Counted from the first letter of the stretch, positions 25,787 through 34,097 are shown. The stretch is DNA of 64,000 nt from Aeromicrobium fastidiosum (GCF_017876595.1 NZ_JAGIOG010000001.1:2232001-2296000), one strand, 5' to 3'. The notes: generated by a model not told the origin, from the letters alone. Numbers and translations are program-made.

Positions 25787-26782
25787 ATGAAGAAGTTCAT
25801 CAACGACCCCCAGGCTTTCGTGCCCGAGATGCTGCAGGGACTCGCGCTCGCGAACCCGGACACCCTCACGTACGTGCCCGAGTTCAACCTGATCCTGCGC
25901 GCCGACGCTCCCCACCATGACCGCGTGTCCATCATCCAGGGCTCCGGATCCGGCCACGAGCCGGCTCACGTCATGCTCGTCGGCGACGGCATGCTGGACG
26001 GCGCCTGCCCCGGCGACGTCTTCGCTGCCCCTCCGACGGAGTACGTGCTCGAAGCGGCTCGGCGCCTCGCCAGCGACAAGGGCGTTCTTCTCCTGGTCAA
26101 CAACTACACGGGCGACAAGATGGCGTTCGAGATGGCCGAGGAGCTGGCCGACGCCGAGGGCATCAAGGTCCGCACCCTGTTCATCAACGACGACGTGGCC
26201 GTCGAGGACTCGCTTTACACGATCGGCCGACGGGGTGTGGCCGGCAACTTCTTCGTGATCAAGGCCGTCGGTGCCGCGGCAGCAGCCGGCGCAGACCTGG
26301 ACGAGATCGTCCGCATCGGCGAGAAGGTCAACGCCGCCACCCGCACCATGGGTGTCGCGTTGACGGCCTGCACCCCGCCCGCGAAGGGGACGCCGCTGTT
26401 CGACATCGGCGACGACGAGATGGAGGTCGGCGTCGGCATCCACGGCGAGCCGGGCCGCCGGCGGACCACGATGACCTCCGCGAACGAGATCGTCGACGAG
26501 CTGCTGGAGGCCATCATCCCGGATCTCCCGTTCTCGTCCGGCGACGACGTCGCCCTGATGGTCAACGGCCTCGGCGGCACGCCCATCAGCGAGCTCTACC
26601 TCCTGTACGGGATCGCCCACGCCCGCCTCGCCGAGAAGGGCATCTCCATCGGACGCAACTACGTCGGCTCGTACTGCACGGCGCTCGACATGGTCGGGAC
26701 CTCCGTGACCCTCGTCAAGCTCGACGACGAGATCCGGTCGCTGCTCGAAGCGCCGGCCCACATCCCGGTTCGCATCTTCTGA
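25787..26782 (+). CDS. Dihydroxyacetone kinase K subunit (DhaK domain)
   Basis: The 331-residue substrate-binding subunit starts MKKFINDPQAFVPEMLQGL after AAGGA. GSGSGHEPAHVMLVGDGMLDG forms the substrate pocket, and GVGIHGEPGRRR holds the conserved histidine that binds the ketone covalently. GDDVALMVNGLGGTPISELY is also diagnostic. Length is normal. Separate DhaK and DhaL genes are common in bacteria, but here the order is L then K. TGATG overlap couples it to the isomerase gene, so the phosphorylated product is probably isomerised next. That favours a tetrose or pentose intermediate at least as much as simple DHA. Confidence 0.92.
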   Translation: MKKFINDPQAFVPEMLQGLALANPDTLTYVPEFNLILRADAPHHDRVSIIQGSGSGHEPAHVMLVGDGMLDGACPGDVFAAPPTEYVLEAARRLASDKGVLLLVNNYTGDKMAFEMAEELADAEGIKVRTLFINDDVAVEDSLYTIGRRGVAGNFFVIKAVGAAAAAGADLDEIVRIGEKVNAATRTMGVALTACTPPAKGTPLFDIGDDEMEVGVGIHGEPGRRRTTMTSANEIVDELLEAIIPDLPFSSGDDVALMVNGLGGTPISELYLLYGIAHARLAEKGISIGRNYVGSYCTALDMVGTSVTLVKLDDEIRSLLEAPAHIPVRIF

Positions 26783-27219
26783 TGCTCATCGGACTCGGCT
26801 GCGACCCGAACGCCCACGACCTCAAGCAGACCCTCGCCGACTACGCGGTCGAGCTCGGCCATGAGATCAAGGACTTCGGCTCAGATGATCCGCTCTACTC
26901 CAACACGGCCGTCCGCGTCGCGGAGAGCGTCGTGAGGGGCGACGTCGATCGCGCCGTCGTCCTGTGCGGGACGGGCATCGGCGTCTCCATCGCGTCGAAC
27001 AAGGTCAAGGGCGCCTACTGCGCACTGGTCACCGATGCCTACCAGGCAGAGCGCGCCCAGCTCAGCAACAACGCCAACATGATCGCCCTGGGCTCGCAGG
27101 TGACGGGTGTGGAGTCGGCCAAGCGCATCCTGGCGACCTACTTGGGCGCGACGTACGTGGAGTCACCGCGCAGTGCGCCCAAGCTGGCCGAGATGTACAA
27201 GTACGAGGTCTCCACGTGA
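26782..27219 (+). CDS. RpiB/LacAB-family sugar-phosphate isomerase
   Basis: The 145-residue protein begins MLIGLGCDPNAHDLKQTLADY. The catalytic cysteine is in VVLCGTGIGVSIASNKVKG, and LSNNANMIALGSQVTG is the conserved active-site segment. RpiB interconverts ribose- and ribulose-5-phosphate; close relatives isomerise erythrulose-4-phosphate to erythrose-4-phosphate, or allose, galactose and sulfo-sugar phosphates. It overlaps the DhaK stop and its own stop overlaps the transketolase start, so it belongs firmly to this pathway. The substrate remains open among C4-C6 sugar phosphates. Confidence 0.9.
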   Translation: MLIGLGCDPNAHDLKQTLADYAVELGHEIKDFGSDDPLYSNTAVRVAESVVRGDVDRAVVLCGTGIGVSIASNKVKGAYCALVTDAYQAERAQLSNNANMIALGSQVTGVESAKRILATYLGATYVESPRSAPKLAEMYKYEVST

Positions 27220-28073
27220 GGAGGCTGGCACCGCAGGATCTCCGGATCGAGGCCGAGGAGGCCCGTCTGCTCATCCTCAGGATGCTGAGGGGCGGACGCT
27301 CCGGTCACGTCGGCGGGGCCCTGTCGTGCGTCGACATCCTGACGACGCTCTACTTCGACGAGATGGACATCGACCCGCTCGAGCCCACCCGGCCCGACCG
27401 GGACCGGTTCATCCTGTCGGCCGGTCACAAGGCCCTCGCGCAGTACGCAGTGCTGGCCCGAAGGGGCTACTTCCCGGAGCCGTGGGTCGACACCTACTCC
27501 GACCTCGGCAGTCGCCTCGCGGGGCACCCGGACATGCACAAGCTGCCCGGTGTCGAGGCGAACACCGGTGCCCTGGGCCACGGGCTCTCGATCGCGTGCG
27601 GCATCGCCCTCGGCCTCCGGTTGCAGGAACGCCGCAGCAGGGTGTTCGTCGTGCTGGGCGACGGGGAGCTCCCGGAAGGGTCCAACTGGGAGGGCGCGGC
27701 GATGGCCGCGCACCACCAGCTCGGCAACGTGGTGGCGTTCGTCGACGTCAACGACCTGCAGATCAGCGGACGCACCGCGGACGTCATGAACATGGAGCCG
27801 ATCGCCGACAAGTTCGCAGCCTTCGGGTGGAAGGTCCGCACCATCGACGGCAACGACGTCGAGCAGATCCAGGGCGTTCTCGCCGAGGTGGACCGCGACT
27901 CGAGCAGCCCCACGGCGGTCGTCGCCCAGACGACGAAGGCCAAGGGCGTCAGCAGCCTGGAGGACACCGCCGCCTCCCACTACTGGAAACCCGCCGCGGC
28001 TGAGATGGCCGAGGCCGAGGCGGAGATCCGCGCGCGCCTTCAGCAGCTCAGCCTTCAGACGGTCGCCCGATGA
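27216..28073 (+). CDS. Transketolase, N-terminal (thiamine-binding) subunit
   Basis: The 285-residue subunit starts at GTG overlapping the isomerase stop. It holds the thiamine diphosphate motif VVLGDGELPEGSNWEGAAMAA with N in FVDVNDLQ, plus GRSGHVGGALSCVDILTTLY and EANTGALGHGLSIACG. It matches the first half of transketolase only; the second half is the next gene, joined by ATGA overlap. Such split transketolases occur in specialised sugar pathways. Transketolase moves a two-carbon ketol unit. A version acting on formaldehyde makes dihydroxyacetone, which would suit the kinase in the same operon. Confidence 0.92.
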   Translation: MRRLAPQDLRIEAEEARLLILRMLRGGRSGHVGGALSCVDILTTLYFDEMDIDPLEPTRPDRDRFILSAGHKALAQYAVLARRGYFPEPWVDTYSDLGSRLAGHPDMHKLPGVEANTGALGHGLSIACGIALGLRLQERRSRVFVVLGDGELPEGSNWEGAAMAAHHQLGNVVAFVDVNDLQISGRTADVMNMEPIADKFAAFGWKVRTIDGNDVEQIQGVLAEVDRDSSSPTAVVAQTTKAKGVSSLEDTAASHYWKPAAAEMAEAEAEIRARLQQLSLQTVAR

Positions 28074-29029
28074 CCGCCGCACCTGAGCTCGTCGACCCTC
28101 GCAAGACGTTCGGCCAGGCGGTCACCGAGTTCGCGGCCGACGACTCCCGTGTCGTCGTGCTGTCCGCCGACAGCGGAGTGTCCTCAGGCTTCGGCGCGTT
28201 TCGTGACCGGTTCCCGGGGCGCTACCTGGAGTTCGGCATCCAGGAGCACGGGGCCACCGGCGTCGCCTCGGGTCTGGCGACCACCGGACTCGTGCCGGTG
28301 TTCGCCGCCATCGCGGCGTTCGTGACGAACCGCAACTACGAAGCCTTCCGCAACGACGTCGCGTACATGGGCCAGAACGTCAAGATCGTCGGGCGCAACG
28401 GCGGGATGACGTACTCCGACCTCGGGCCGACGCACTACTCGCTCGAGGACTACGCCATCATCCGGATGCTCCCCGGCGTCGTGGTCCTCTCCCCGCAAGA
28501 CCCCGGAGAGATCAGGGCAGCCGCCCGGGCCATGCTCACCCATGAGGGCCCGGTCTACATGCGCATCGGTGGGCCGGCGATCGCGAACCTGTTTGCCGAA
28601 GGACCCTTCGTCATCGGCAAGGGACGGACTCACCGCTCGGGCGACGTCGCCACGGTGGTGAGCACGGGGCCTGCGACGGCGAACACCATCGCGGCGGTCG
28701 ACGCGCTGCGAGCAGAAGGGGTGACGCTCGATCTGCTCTGCATGCCTACCGTCGAGCCGGTGGACGCAGAGCTCATCATCGAGTCTGCGACGCGCACCGG
28801 CCACGTGATCACGGTCGAGGAGCACTACGACCGGGGCGGTCTGTCCGCAGCGGTGTCAGAGTGCCTCGGGCCGCTCAGGGTGCGGCACGACGCGATCGGT
28901 CTGCCGCACCAGCACGTCATCACGGGAACGTACGAGGGGCTCCTCGCCACGTACGGGCTGGATGCCGAGGGTCTCACTCGCCAGCTGCGTGACATCGTCG
29001 CGGCCGGACGGCCTGCGTCGGCCAAGTAG
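28070..29029 (+). CDS. Transketolase, C-terminal subunit
   Basis: The 319-residue subunit contains the pyrimidine-binding domain with the activating glutamate in YLEFGIQEHGATGVASGLA and the segment VGRNGGMTYSDLGPTHYSLED. The C-terminal transketolase domain follows (VVSTGPATANTIAAVDALRAEG, VITVEEHYDRGGLSAAV). It forms the active site with the preceding subunit. It is the last gene of the GntR/UTRA-linked operon. The gap of 116 bases to the convergent LysR gene shows no strong hairpin. Confidence 0.92.
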   Translation: MTAAPELVDPRKTFGQAVTEFAADDSRVVVLSADSGVSSGFGAFRDRFPGRYLEFGIQEHGATGVASGLATTGLVPVFAAIAAFVTNRNYEAFRNDVAYMGQNVKIVGRNGGMTYSDLGPTHYSLEDYAIIRMLPGVVVLSPQDPGEIRAAARAMLTHEGPVYMRIGGPAIANLFAEGPFVIGKGRTHRSGDVATVVSTGPATANTIAAVDALRAEGVTLDLLCMPTVEPVDAELIIESATRTGHVITVEEHYDRGGLSAAVSECLGPLRVRHDAIGLPHQHVITGTYEGLLATYGLDAEGLTRQLRDIVAAGRPASAK

Positions 29030-29145
29030 CCATGCACCACCATTCTGCGAGAACACCTCGGCGAGCAACGAAGCAACGTCGGTCGGTCCAGCCGTCAGCG
29101 GCACCTCACGCGAGCAGGCCAGGATCGCCTGGCCAATGAGCCGGG

Positions 29146-30075
29146 TCAGTCGGCGTGGCTGCTCCGGCCTTCGAGGTCGACAGCAGCGACCGCCTCGTGG
29201 ATCAGTTCTCGCGCTGCCCTGACCATTGCGTCGTTCGCTCGCTTCGTGATGCTCCGCATGACGATGCGTCGAGTGCCCAGCCCGTGCAGATCGAGAACAT
29301 CGACACCGTCCGGTACGGACTCCCCGAGAGCCAAGGCCGGCACGAGAGCCATGCCCTCCCCGGCCGCCACGAGAGCGAGCGCGGTCGTCGTCTCGTAGTA
29401 CCGGTGCAGGGTGGTGGGCCCGGAGCCACTGCCACGCCGCAGTCTGTTCGCCGCGGCAGAACTTGCCGACGCCTCGTCGACCCCCAGCCAGGGGACAGCC
29501 AGGCGGTCGAGGTCGACGCTGTCGTCCCGAAGGACGGTTCCGGCCGGCACCACGAGCCGCCACGGCTCATCCAGCAGGGGTTCCTCGATGACTCCTGGGG
29601 GAAGGTCCGGTGGGTCGCCGGAGGCATCCAGCTCGACGACCAGGACGTCGAGCTCTCCACGGCGCAGGAGCCTGCCGAGCTGCGGCAGGTCGCCTTCGAC
29701 GAGCTCCACCTGGATGCGGGGAAACCTGGCCCTCCAGTCAGCCAGGCTCGGCACCAGGACGGAGCGCAGGAAGCTGCTGAATGCCCCGACGCGCATCGTC
29801 CCGTCCGGCCCGGCGGGCCGATCAACAGCGAGCAGAGCGGTCGCCATGACGCGCTCGATGTCCTCCGCGGCCTGCGCCATCGTGAGGCCCGCCGACGTCA
29901 AGGTCGTCCCACGCGTGGTTCTGAGAACCAGCGCTTGGCCGACTTCTTGCTCCAGCTTGGTCAGTTGCTGGGAGATGGCTGACGGCGATACCCGGAGCTC
30001 GTCGGCAGCCGCGACGACTCCGCCGTTGCGAGCCACTGCGAGCAAGGTGCCGAGCCTTTTGGGGTCCACGTCCAT
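29146..30075 (-). CDS. LysR family transcriptional regulator
   Basis: The 309-residue protein starts MDVDPKRLGTLLAVARNGG; a TTG nine bases earlier is less likely. The helix-turn-helix AAADELRVSPSAISQQLTKLEQEVGQ (residues about 17-45) is canonical. The effector half (MRVGAFSSFLRSVLVPSLADW, then LDVLVVELDASG) resembles the periplasmic binding fold of LysR regulators. It lies tail to tail with the transketolase operon and head to head with a small membrane protein gene, its most likely target besides itself. Confidence 0.9.
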   Translation of the reverse strand: MDVDPKRLGTLLAVARNGGVVAAADELRVSPSAISQQLTKLEQEVGQALVLRTTRGTTLTSAGLTMAQAAEDIERVMATALLAVDRPAGPDGTMRVGAFSSFLRSVLVPSLADWRARFPRIQVELVEGDLPQLGRLLRRGELDVLVVELDASGDPPDLPPGVIEEPLLDEPWRLVVPAGTVLRDDSVDLDRLAVPWLGVDEASASSAAANRLRRGSGSGPTTLHRYYETTTALALVAAGEGMALVPALALGESVPDGVDVLDLHGLGTRRIVMRSITKRANDAMVRAARELIHEAVAAVDLEGRSSHAD

Positions 30076-30096
30076 GTGAAGCAATGCTAACCGCGA

Positions 30097-30107
30097 TCTG
30101 AATCAGA
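30097..30107. promoter_or_regulatory. Short palindrome between LysR gene and membrane protein gene
   Basis: TCTGAATCAGA is a perfect 11-base palindrome in the 93-base divergent spacer, 22 bases before the LysR start. It could be part of a LysR binding site, although the usual T-N11-A spacing is not met exactly. Confidence 0.3.
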
Positions 30108-30168
30108 GTGCAATTGTGCTGAAGTCGTCGCATCGGCAGAATTGGTCGGGACACGAGGGATGAGGGAG

Positions 30169-30474
30169 ATGACTGCTGCACTGCTCGGCTGGCTGGGAAC
30201 AGCTGGCACACTCGCCGCTTACGGCCTGCTGTGGCGTGGACGTCTGACATCGACCTCGCGGAGGTACGCCCTTCTCAACGTCGTCGGAGGGCTGCTGGCC
30301 GGAACTGCGAGCGGGTTGTACGGCGCTTGGCCGAGCGCTGCCTCCAACGTCGTGTGGGCCGCCCTGGGCCTGCACTCGATGTTGGCTCGGGGTGTCGGTG
30401 CGAGCGGCGGCGATGAGGTCGAAGCGGACTGTTCCCCAGCCGCTCAGCGGGGGACTCCCAGTCCCGTGGCCTGA
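30169..30474 (+). CDS. Small membrane protein, CBU_0592-like
   Basis: The roughly 101-residue protein starts MTAALLGWLGTAGTLAAYGLL; in-frame starts at 30142 and 30160 also exist, and GAGGGATGAGGGAG gives usable ribosome sites. Two or three membrane segments are visible: the N-terminal one, ALLNVVGGLLAGTASGLY and ASNVVWAALGLHSML. The pattern LGW..T....AY...NV.G....A...G.WPS...N..WA matches small uncharacterised bacterial membrane proteins. The tail is hydrophilic. Function is unknown. It is divergent from the LysR gene. Confidence 0.6.
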   Translation: MTAALLGWLGTAGTLAAYGLLWRGRLTSTSRRYALLNVVGGLLAGTASGLYGAWPSAASNVVWAALGLHSMLARGVGASGGDEVEADCSPAAQRGTPSPVA

Positions 30475-30773
30475 GGCGTCGATGCAGATCGAGCTGCTGG
30501 ACCGACGCGACTGCTGGCAAGGGTGGCCGCGCTGATGCCACGGCTGGGGCTCGGAATCCGGACTGCCGACCCCCGATCCGCGGCCCTCGCATTGCCGATG
30601 GGCATCGATGCGGTCAGAATGTTCTCAGCCTGTTGCAGGGCGACCCGAACTGACTGCCTACCTCCAGCCGTTACCCAACTGCAGGACCGCACGATCGAGT
30701 ACCGCCCCAACGACTTCACGCCGCCGGAGCGCTGTACCTGCCCTTGGTCCTCGCTTCGACGAATCGGACCGAC
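30475..30773. other. 299-base leader region upstream of the OpuC-type transporter
   Basis: No gene is recognised. The third quarter is less GC-rich than its surroundings and contains a possible -10-like TCAGAATGTT around 30613-30622. The region should carry the promoter and osmotic control of the transporter operon. I do not see a perfect palindrome or a known riboswitch fold. Confidence 0.4.
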
Positions 30774-31622
30774 ATGATCGAGTTTCGCGGCGTGACCAAG
30801 CGCTTCCCCGACGGCACCGAGGCCGTCGCCGACTTCAACCTCGTGCTCCCGTCGCGCAAGACCACGGTGTTCGTCGGCTCCTCCGGCTGCGGCAAGACGA
30901 CGCTCCTGCGCATGATCAACCGGATGATCGATCCCACCGAGGGGCAGATCCTGATCGACGACGTCGACGTCGCGTCGCGCAACAAGGTCGAGCTGCGCCG
31001 GTCGATCGGCTACGTGCTCCAGGCCTCGGGCCTGCTGCCGCACCGCAAGGTCATCGACAACGTCGCCACCGTCCCCGTGCTCCTGGGCACCTCGAAGTCC
31101 GAGGCGCGGGCGGCGGCGCTCGAGCTGCTCGACAAGGTCGGGCTCGACCGCAGCCTGGCCCACCGCTACCCGCGCCAGCTGTCCGGCGGCCAGCAGCAGC
31201 GCGTCGGCGTGGCCCGCGCCCTGGCCAGCGACCCCAACATCCTGCTGATGGACGAGCCGTTCGGCGCGGTCGATCCGATCGTGCGCGACGACCTGCAGGT
31301 CGAGCTGAACCGTCTGCAGCGCGAGCTCGGCAAGACGATCGTCTTCGTCACGCACGACATCGACGAGGCGTTCGTGCTGGCCGACCAGGTCGTCATCCTG
31401 AAGAAGGGCGGGGTCATCGCCCAGGTCGGCACGCCGGCCGAGATCCTGGCCGCACCGGCCGACGACTTCGTGGCCAGCTTCATCGGTGCCGAGAAGGGCA
31501 AGCGCGCCCTCCACCTCCAGCAGCGCGCGGACGACAAGGGTCTGACGCTGGTCGTCGACGGTGATGGACGCCCCGTGGGCGTGCTCGGCTCAGCCGACGG
31601 GACCGGGACGAGTTCGTCATGA
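30774..31622 (+). CDS. Glycine betaine/proline (OpuC-type) ABC transporter ATP-binding protein
   Basis: The start is set at ATG 30774 (MIEFRGVTKRFPDGTEAV); a TTG frame extends upstream. The 282-residue ATPase has Walker A GSSGCGKTT, signature [15 protein letters not shown], Walker B ILLMDEPFGAVDP and the switch His in FVTHDIDEAF, as in the osmoprotectant OpuA/ProV group. OpuCA proteins usually carry two CBS domains and reach about 380 residues. Here only a short partial CBS-like stretch (GLTLVVDGDGRPVGVLG) remains at the C-terminus, so the usual ionic-strength or nucleotide gating module is mostly absent. Permease and binding-protein genes follow with start/stop overlaps. Confidence 0.9.
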   Translation: MIEFRGVTKRFPDGTEAVADFNLVLPSRKTTVFVGSSGCGKTTLLRMINRMIDPTEGQILIDDVDVASRNKVELRRSIGYVLQASGLLPHRKVIDNVATVPVLLGTSKSEARAAALELLDKVGLDRSLAHRYPRQLSGGQQQRVGVARALASDPNILLMDEPFGAVDPIVRDDLQVELNRLQRELGKTIVFVTHDIDEAFVLADQVVILKKGGVIAQVGTPAEILAAPADDFVASFIGAEKGKRALHLQQRADDKGLTLVVDGDGRPVGVLGSADGTGTSSS

Positions 31623-32308
31623 GCTGGACGTTCGACAACCTCGATCTCATCCGCGAGCTGACGCTCGACCACATCAGGCTCGCGATCATCCCGATCGTCC
31701 TGAGCTTCGTGCTGTCGATCCCGCTCGGCTGGCTGGCCAACCGCAACCGCGTCTCGCGGGGGATCGTCATCACGGGCGGCAGCCTGCTCTACACGATCCC
31801 GTCGCTGCCGCTGTTCGTGATCCTCCCGCTGATCCTGCCCACCCGGGTGCTCGACGAGACGAACCTCGTGGTCGCGCTCACGATCTACGGCGTCGCGGTG
31901 ATGGCGCGCTCGGCCTCCGACGCGCTCGCATCGGTCGACGAGATGACGATCGACGCGGCCAGCGCGATCGGCTATTCCCCGGCCAGCCGCTTCTGGCGCG
32001 TCGAGCTGCCGCTGGCCGGCCCGGTGCTGCTGGCCGGCATCCGCATCGTGTCGGTCAGCACCATCGCGCTCGTCTCGGTCGGCGTCATCATCGGGTCGCG
32101 CAACCTCGGCCTGCTGTTCCGTGAGGGCAAGCAGCGCGGCATCCTCGAGGAGGTCATCGTCGGCATCGTCATGAGCCTGCTGATCGCGCTGGTCTTCGAC
32201 GTGATCATCGTGCTGCTGGGTCGCCTGCTGATGCCGTGGTCGCGCCAACAGGTGGTCGCCAAGCCTCATGTGGCGGCCATCTCCGGCCTCGGCGGGCGGG
32301 GGTTCTGA
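31619..32308 (+). CDS. OpuC-type ABC transporter permease (first)
   Basis: The 229-residue permease has about five membrane helices and the BPD EAA loop region VDEMTIDAASAIGYSPASRFWRVELPLAG. LPLFVILPLILPTRVL and NRNRVSRGIVITGGSLLYTIPSLP are typical of OpuCB/ProW osmoprotectant permeases. ATGA overlap joins it to the ATPase; TGATG overlap joins it to the second permease. The two permeases probably form a heterodimeric channel for glycine betaine, carnitine, choline or proline betaine. Confidence 0.9.
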   Translation: MSWTFDNLDLIRELTLDHIRLAIIPIVLSFVLSIPLGWLANRNRVSRGIVITGGSLLYTIPSLPLFVILPLILPTRVLDETNLVVALTIYGVAVMARSASDALASVDEMTIDAASAIGYSPASRFWRVELPLAGPVLLAGIRIVSVSTIALVSVGVIIGSRNLGLLFREGKQRGILEEVIVGIVMSLLIALVFDVIIVLLGRLLMPWSRQQVVAKPHVAAISGLGGRGF

Positions 32309-33069
32309 TGGACAAGCTCCTCAGCGCGATCGGCTGGATCTTCGACGGGTCCCACTGGAAGCCGGGCAGCCAGAACCCGCTCCCGATCCAGGACCGGCTC
32401 ATCGAGCATCTGCTCTACACCGCGATCTCCGTCGGGATCGCCGCCCTCATCGCCCTGCCGCTGGGCTTCTTCATCGGCCACACCGGTCGCGGTCGCCAGT
32501 TCGTCATCGGCTTCACCGGCGCCATGCGCGCCCTGCCCACGCTGGGCGTGCTGTTCTTCCTGCTGATGGTCTTCGGCTACTTCCTGAGCTACGACGACGC
32601 GCCGATCGTGGGTGCCACGATCGCCTTCGTGATCCTCGCGATCCCCTCGATGCTGGCCGGTGCCTACGCGGGCCTCGAGGCGGTCGACCGACAGGTGATC
32701 GACGCGGCACGCGCCAACGGCATGACCGAGTGGCAGATCCTGACCAAGGTCGAGATCCCGCTCGCGCTGCCGCTCATCATCGGCGGGGTCCGCGCATCGA
32801 CCCTGCAGGTCATCGCGACCGTGACGATCGCCTCCTACGCCGGCCTCGGCGGGCTGGGACAGATCATCAGCAACGGCATCGGTCTCAACGACTACGACCG
32901 CATCCTCGGCGGTGCCCTGCTGGTCACGGCCCTCGCCTTGTCCGTCGACGGGCTCTTCGCGCTGGCCGAGCGACTCACCGCCACCCCCGGACTCACCGAC
33001 CACCGCCCCGCGACATCTCGTCGCTCCTCAAGCCGGTCCACAAGGCCGCACGCGAACACCACCGCGTGA
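32308..33069 (+). CDS. OpuC-type ABC transporter permease (second)
   Basis: The 253-residue permease starts MDKLLSAIGWIFDGSHW at a TGATG overlap. The hydrophobic core includes HLLYTAISVGIAALIALPLG and FTGAMRALPTLGVLFFLLMV, followed by the EAA loop DRQVIDAARANGMTEWQILTKVEIPLALP, all characteristic of OpuCB/OpuCD. The C-terminal tail is short and hydrophilic. Seventeen bases separate it from the binding-protein gene. Confidence 0.9.
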   Translation: MDKLLSAIGWIFDGSHWKPGSQNPLPIQDRLIEHLLYTAISVGIAALIALPLGFFIGHTGRGRQFVIGFTGAMRALPTLGVLFFLLMVFGYFLSYDDAPIVGATIAFVILAIPSMLAGAYAGLEAVDRQVIDAARANGMTEWQILTKVEIPLALPLIIGGVRASTLQVIATVTIASYAGLGGLGQIISNGIGLNDYDRILGGALLVTALALSVDGLFALAERLTATPGLTDHRPATSRRSSSRSTRPHANTTA

Positions 33070-33086
33070 CTCGAAAGGGAATAAAC

Positions 33087-34022
33087 ATGTCAACCACTCC
33101 ACGCCTCATCCGCCTGAGCACGGCGGCCCTCGTGATCGGGCTCTCCGCCGCCACCCTCGCCGCCTGCGGCTCCAGCGACCCGACCGCCGCCGACACCTCG
33201 GGCGGGAGCGACAAGGTCGTCGTCGGCTCGTTCGCCTTCCCCGAGAGCGAGATCCTCGGCGAGATCTACGCCCAGGCCCTCGAAGCCAAGGGCATCGATG
33301 TCGACCGCAAGTTCAACATCGGCCCGCGTCAGCAGACGATCCCCGCCCTGCAGGACGGCTCGATCAACCTGATCCCCGAGTACAACGGCAACCTCCTGGC
33401 GTACTACAACGAGAAGTACACCGAGCGCACGACCGAGGACGTCGACGCGGCCCTGGTCGACGCGGTCGCCAAGGACAAGCTCAAGGTGCTCGACTCGGCC
33501 GCGGCCGAGGACAAGGACGCCTACGTCGTCACCCAGAAGACGGCCGACAGCAAGGGCCTCACCTCGATCGGCGACCTGTCCAAGCTGGTGCCGTTCTCGC
33601 TGGGCGCCAACCCGCAGTTCGGCGATCTCGGCTACGGCATCCCCGGGCTCGAGAGCGTCTACGGCGTCAAGGCCAGCGACGTGAAGTTCGTCCCGATCGA
33701 GGACTTCGGCGGTCCCGACACCGTCAAGGCGCTCGTCGACGACTCGGTGCAGGTGGCAGACATCTACACCACGTCGCCGGCGATCAAGTCGGAGAACCTC
33801 GTCGTGCTCGACGACCCCGAGAACATGATCTCGTCGCAGAACATCATCCCGCTGATCTCCGACAAGGTCGACAGCAAGGAGATCGATGACGTCCTGAACG
33901 CGATCTCGGCCAAGCTCACGACCGACGACCTGATCGCCCTGCGCGACCGGGTCGAGGGCGACGAGAAGGCCTCGGCGGCCACGGCAGCCAAGGACTGGCT
34001 GAAGGACAAGGGCCTCAGCTGA
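33087..34022 (+). CDS. OpuC-type glycine betaine/osmoprotectant substrate-binding lipoprotein
   Basis: The 311-residue protein starts MSTTPRLIRLSTAALVIGL after AAAGGGA; the frame is open far upstream but without a start context. A lipoprotein signal ends at ATLAAC (Cys27). The mature part has VVVGSFAFPESEILGEIYAQAL and IPALQDGSINLIPEYNGNLLAYY, hallmarks of the quaternary-amine binding family OpuAC/OpuCC. It captures betaine-like osmolytes outside the membrane for the two permeases. If the neighbouring island degrades a betaine-type compound, this importer could also supply it, but no shared operator is seen. Confidence 0.92.
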   Translation: MSTTPRLIRLSTAALVIGLSAATLAACGSSDPTAADTSGGSDKVVVGSFAFPESEILGEIYAQALEAKGIDVDRKFNIGPRQQTIPALQDGSINLIPEYNGNLLAYYNEKYTERTTEDVDAALVDAVAKDKLKVLDSAAAEDKDAYVVTQKTADSKGLTSIGDLSKLVPFSLGANPQFGDLGYGIPGLESVYGVKASDVKFVPIEDFGGPDTVKALVDDSVQVADIYTTSPAIKSENLVVLDDPENMISSQNIIPLISDKVDSKEIDDVLNAISAKLTTDDLIALRDRVEGDEKASAATAAKDWLKDKGLS

Positions 34023-34041
34023 TCGGCTGACGCACTGCTAC

Positions 34042-34080
34042 GTCGAAGGCCCTCACCGTCCGATGGTGAGGGCCTTCGAC
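34042..34080. terminator. Strong bidirectional hairpin terminator
   Basis: GTCGAAGGCCCTCACC (34042-34057) pairs perfectly with GGTGAGGGCCTTCGAC (34065-34080) around the loop GTCCGAT. The 16-base stem lies between the stop of the osmoprotectant binding protein and the stop of the convergent secreted-protein gene. Confidence 0.85.
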
Positions 34081-34097
34081 ATGCATGTGGCGCTGGG

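Noticed and set aside
25097-26782. DhaL/DhaK considered as a phosphotransferase-system-dependent kinase
   Set aside because: No DhaM-like gene is in the operon, and overlap with an isomerase gene points to a dedicated sugar pathway.
27216-29029. Two transketolase genes considered as one frameshifted gene
   Set aside because: Each half has complete domains, the second has its own ATG in an ATGA overlap, and split transketolases are known.
23416-29029. Operon considered as a sulfoquinovose or apulose transketolase pathway
   Set aside because: Those pathways also use a split transketolase and, in the sulfo case, an RpiB-like isomerase. The DhaKL kinase and CbbY-like phosphatase do not fit, and no sulfo-sugar or apiose gene is seen.
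30475-30773. Leader of the OpuC-type operon considered as a riboswitch
   Set aside because: I could not find paired elements resembling a known class; only weak local pairings are visible.
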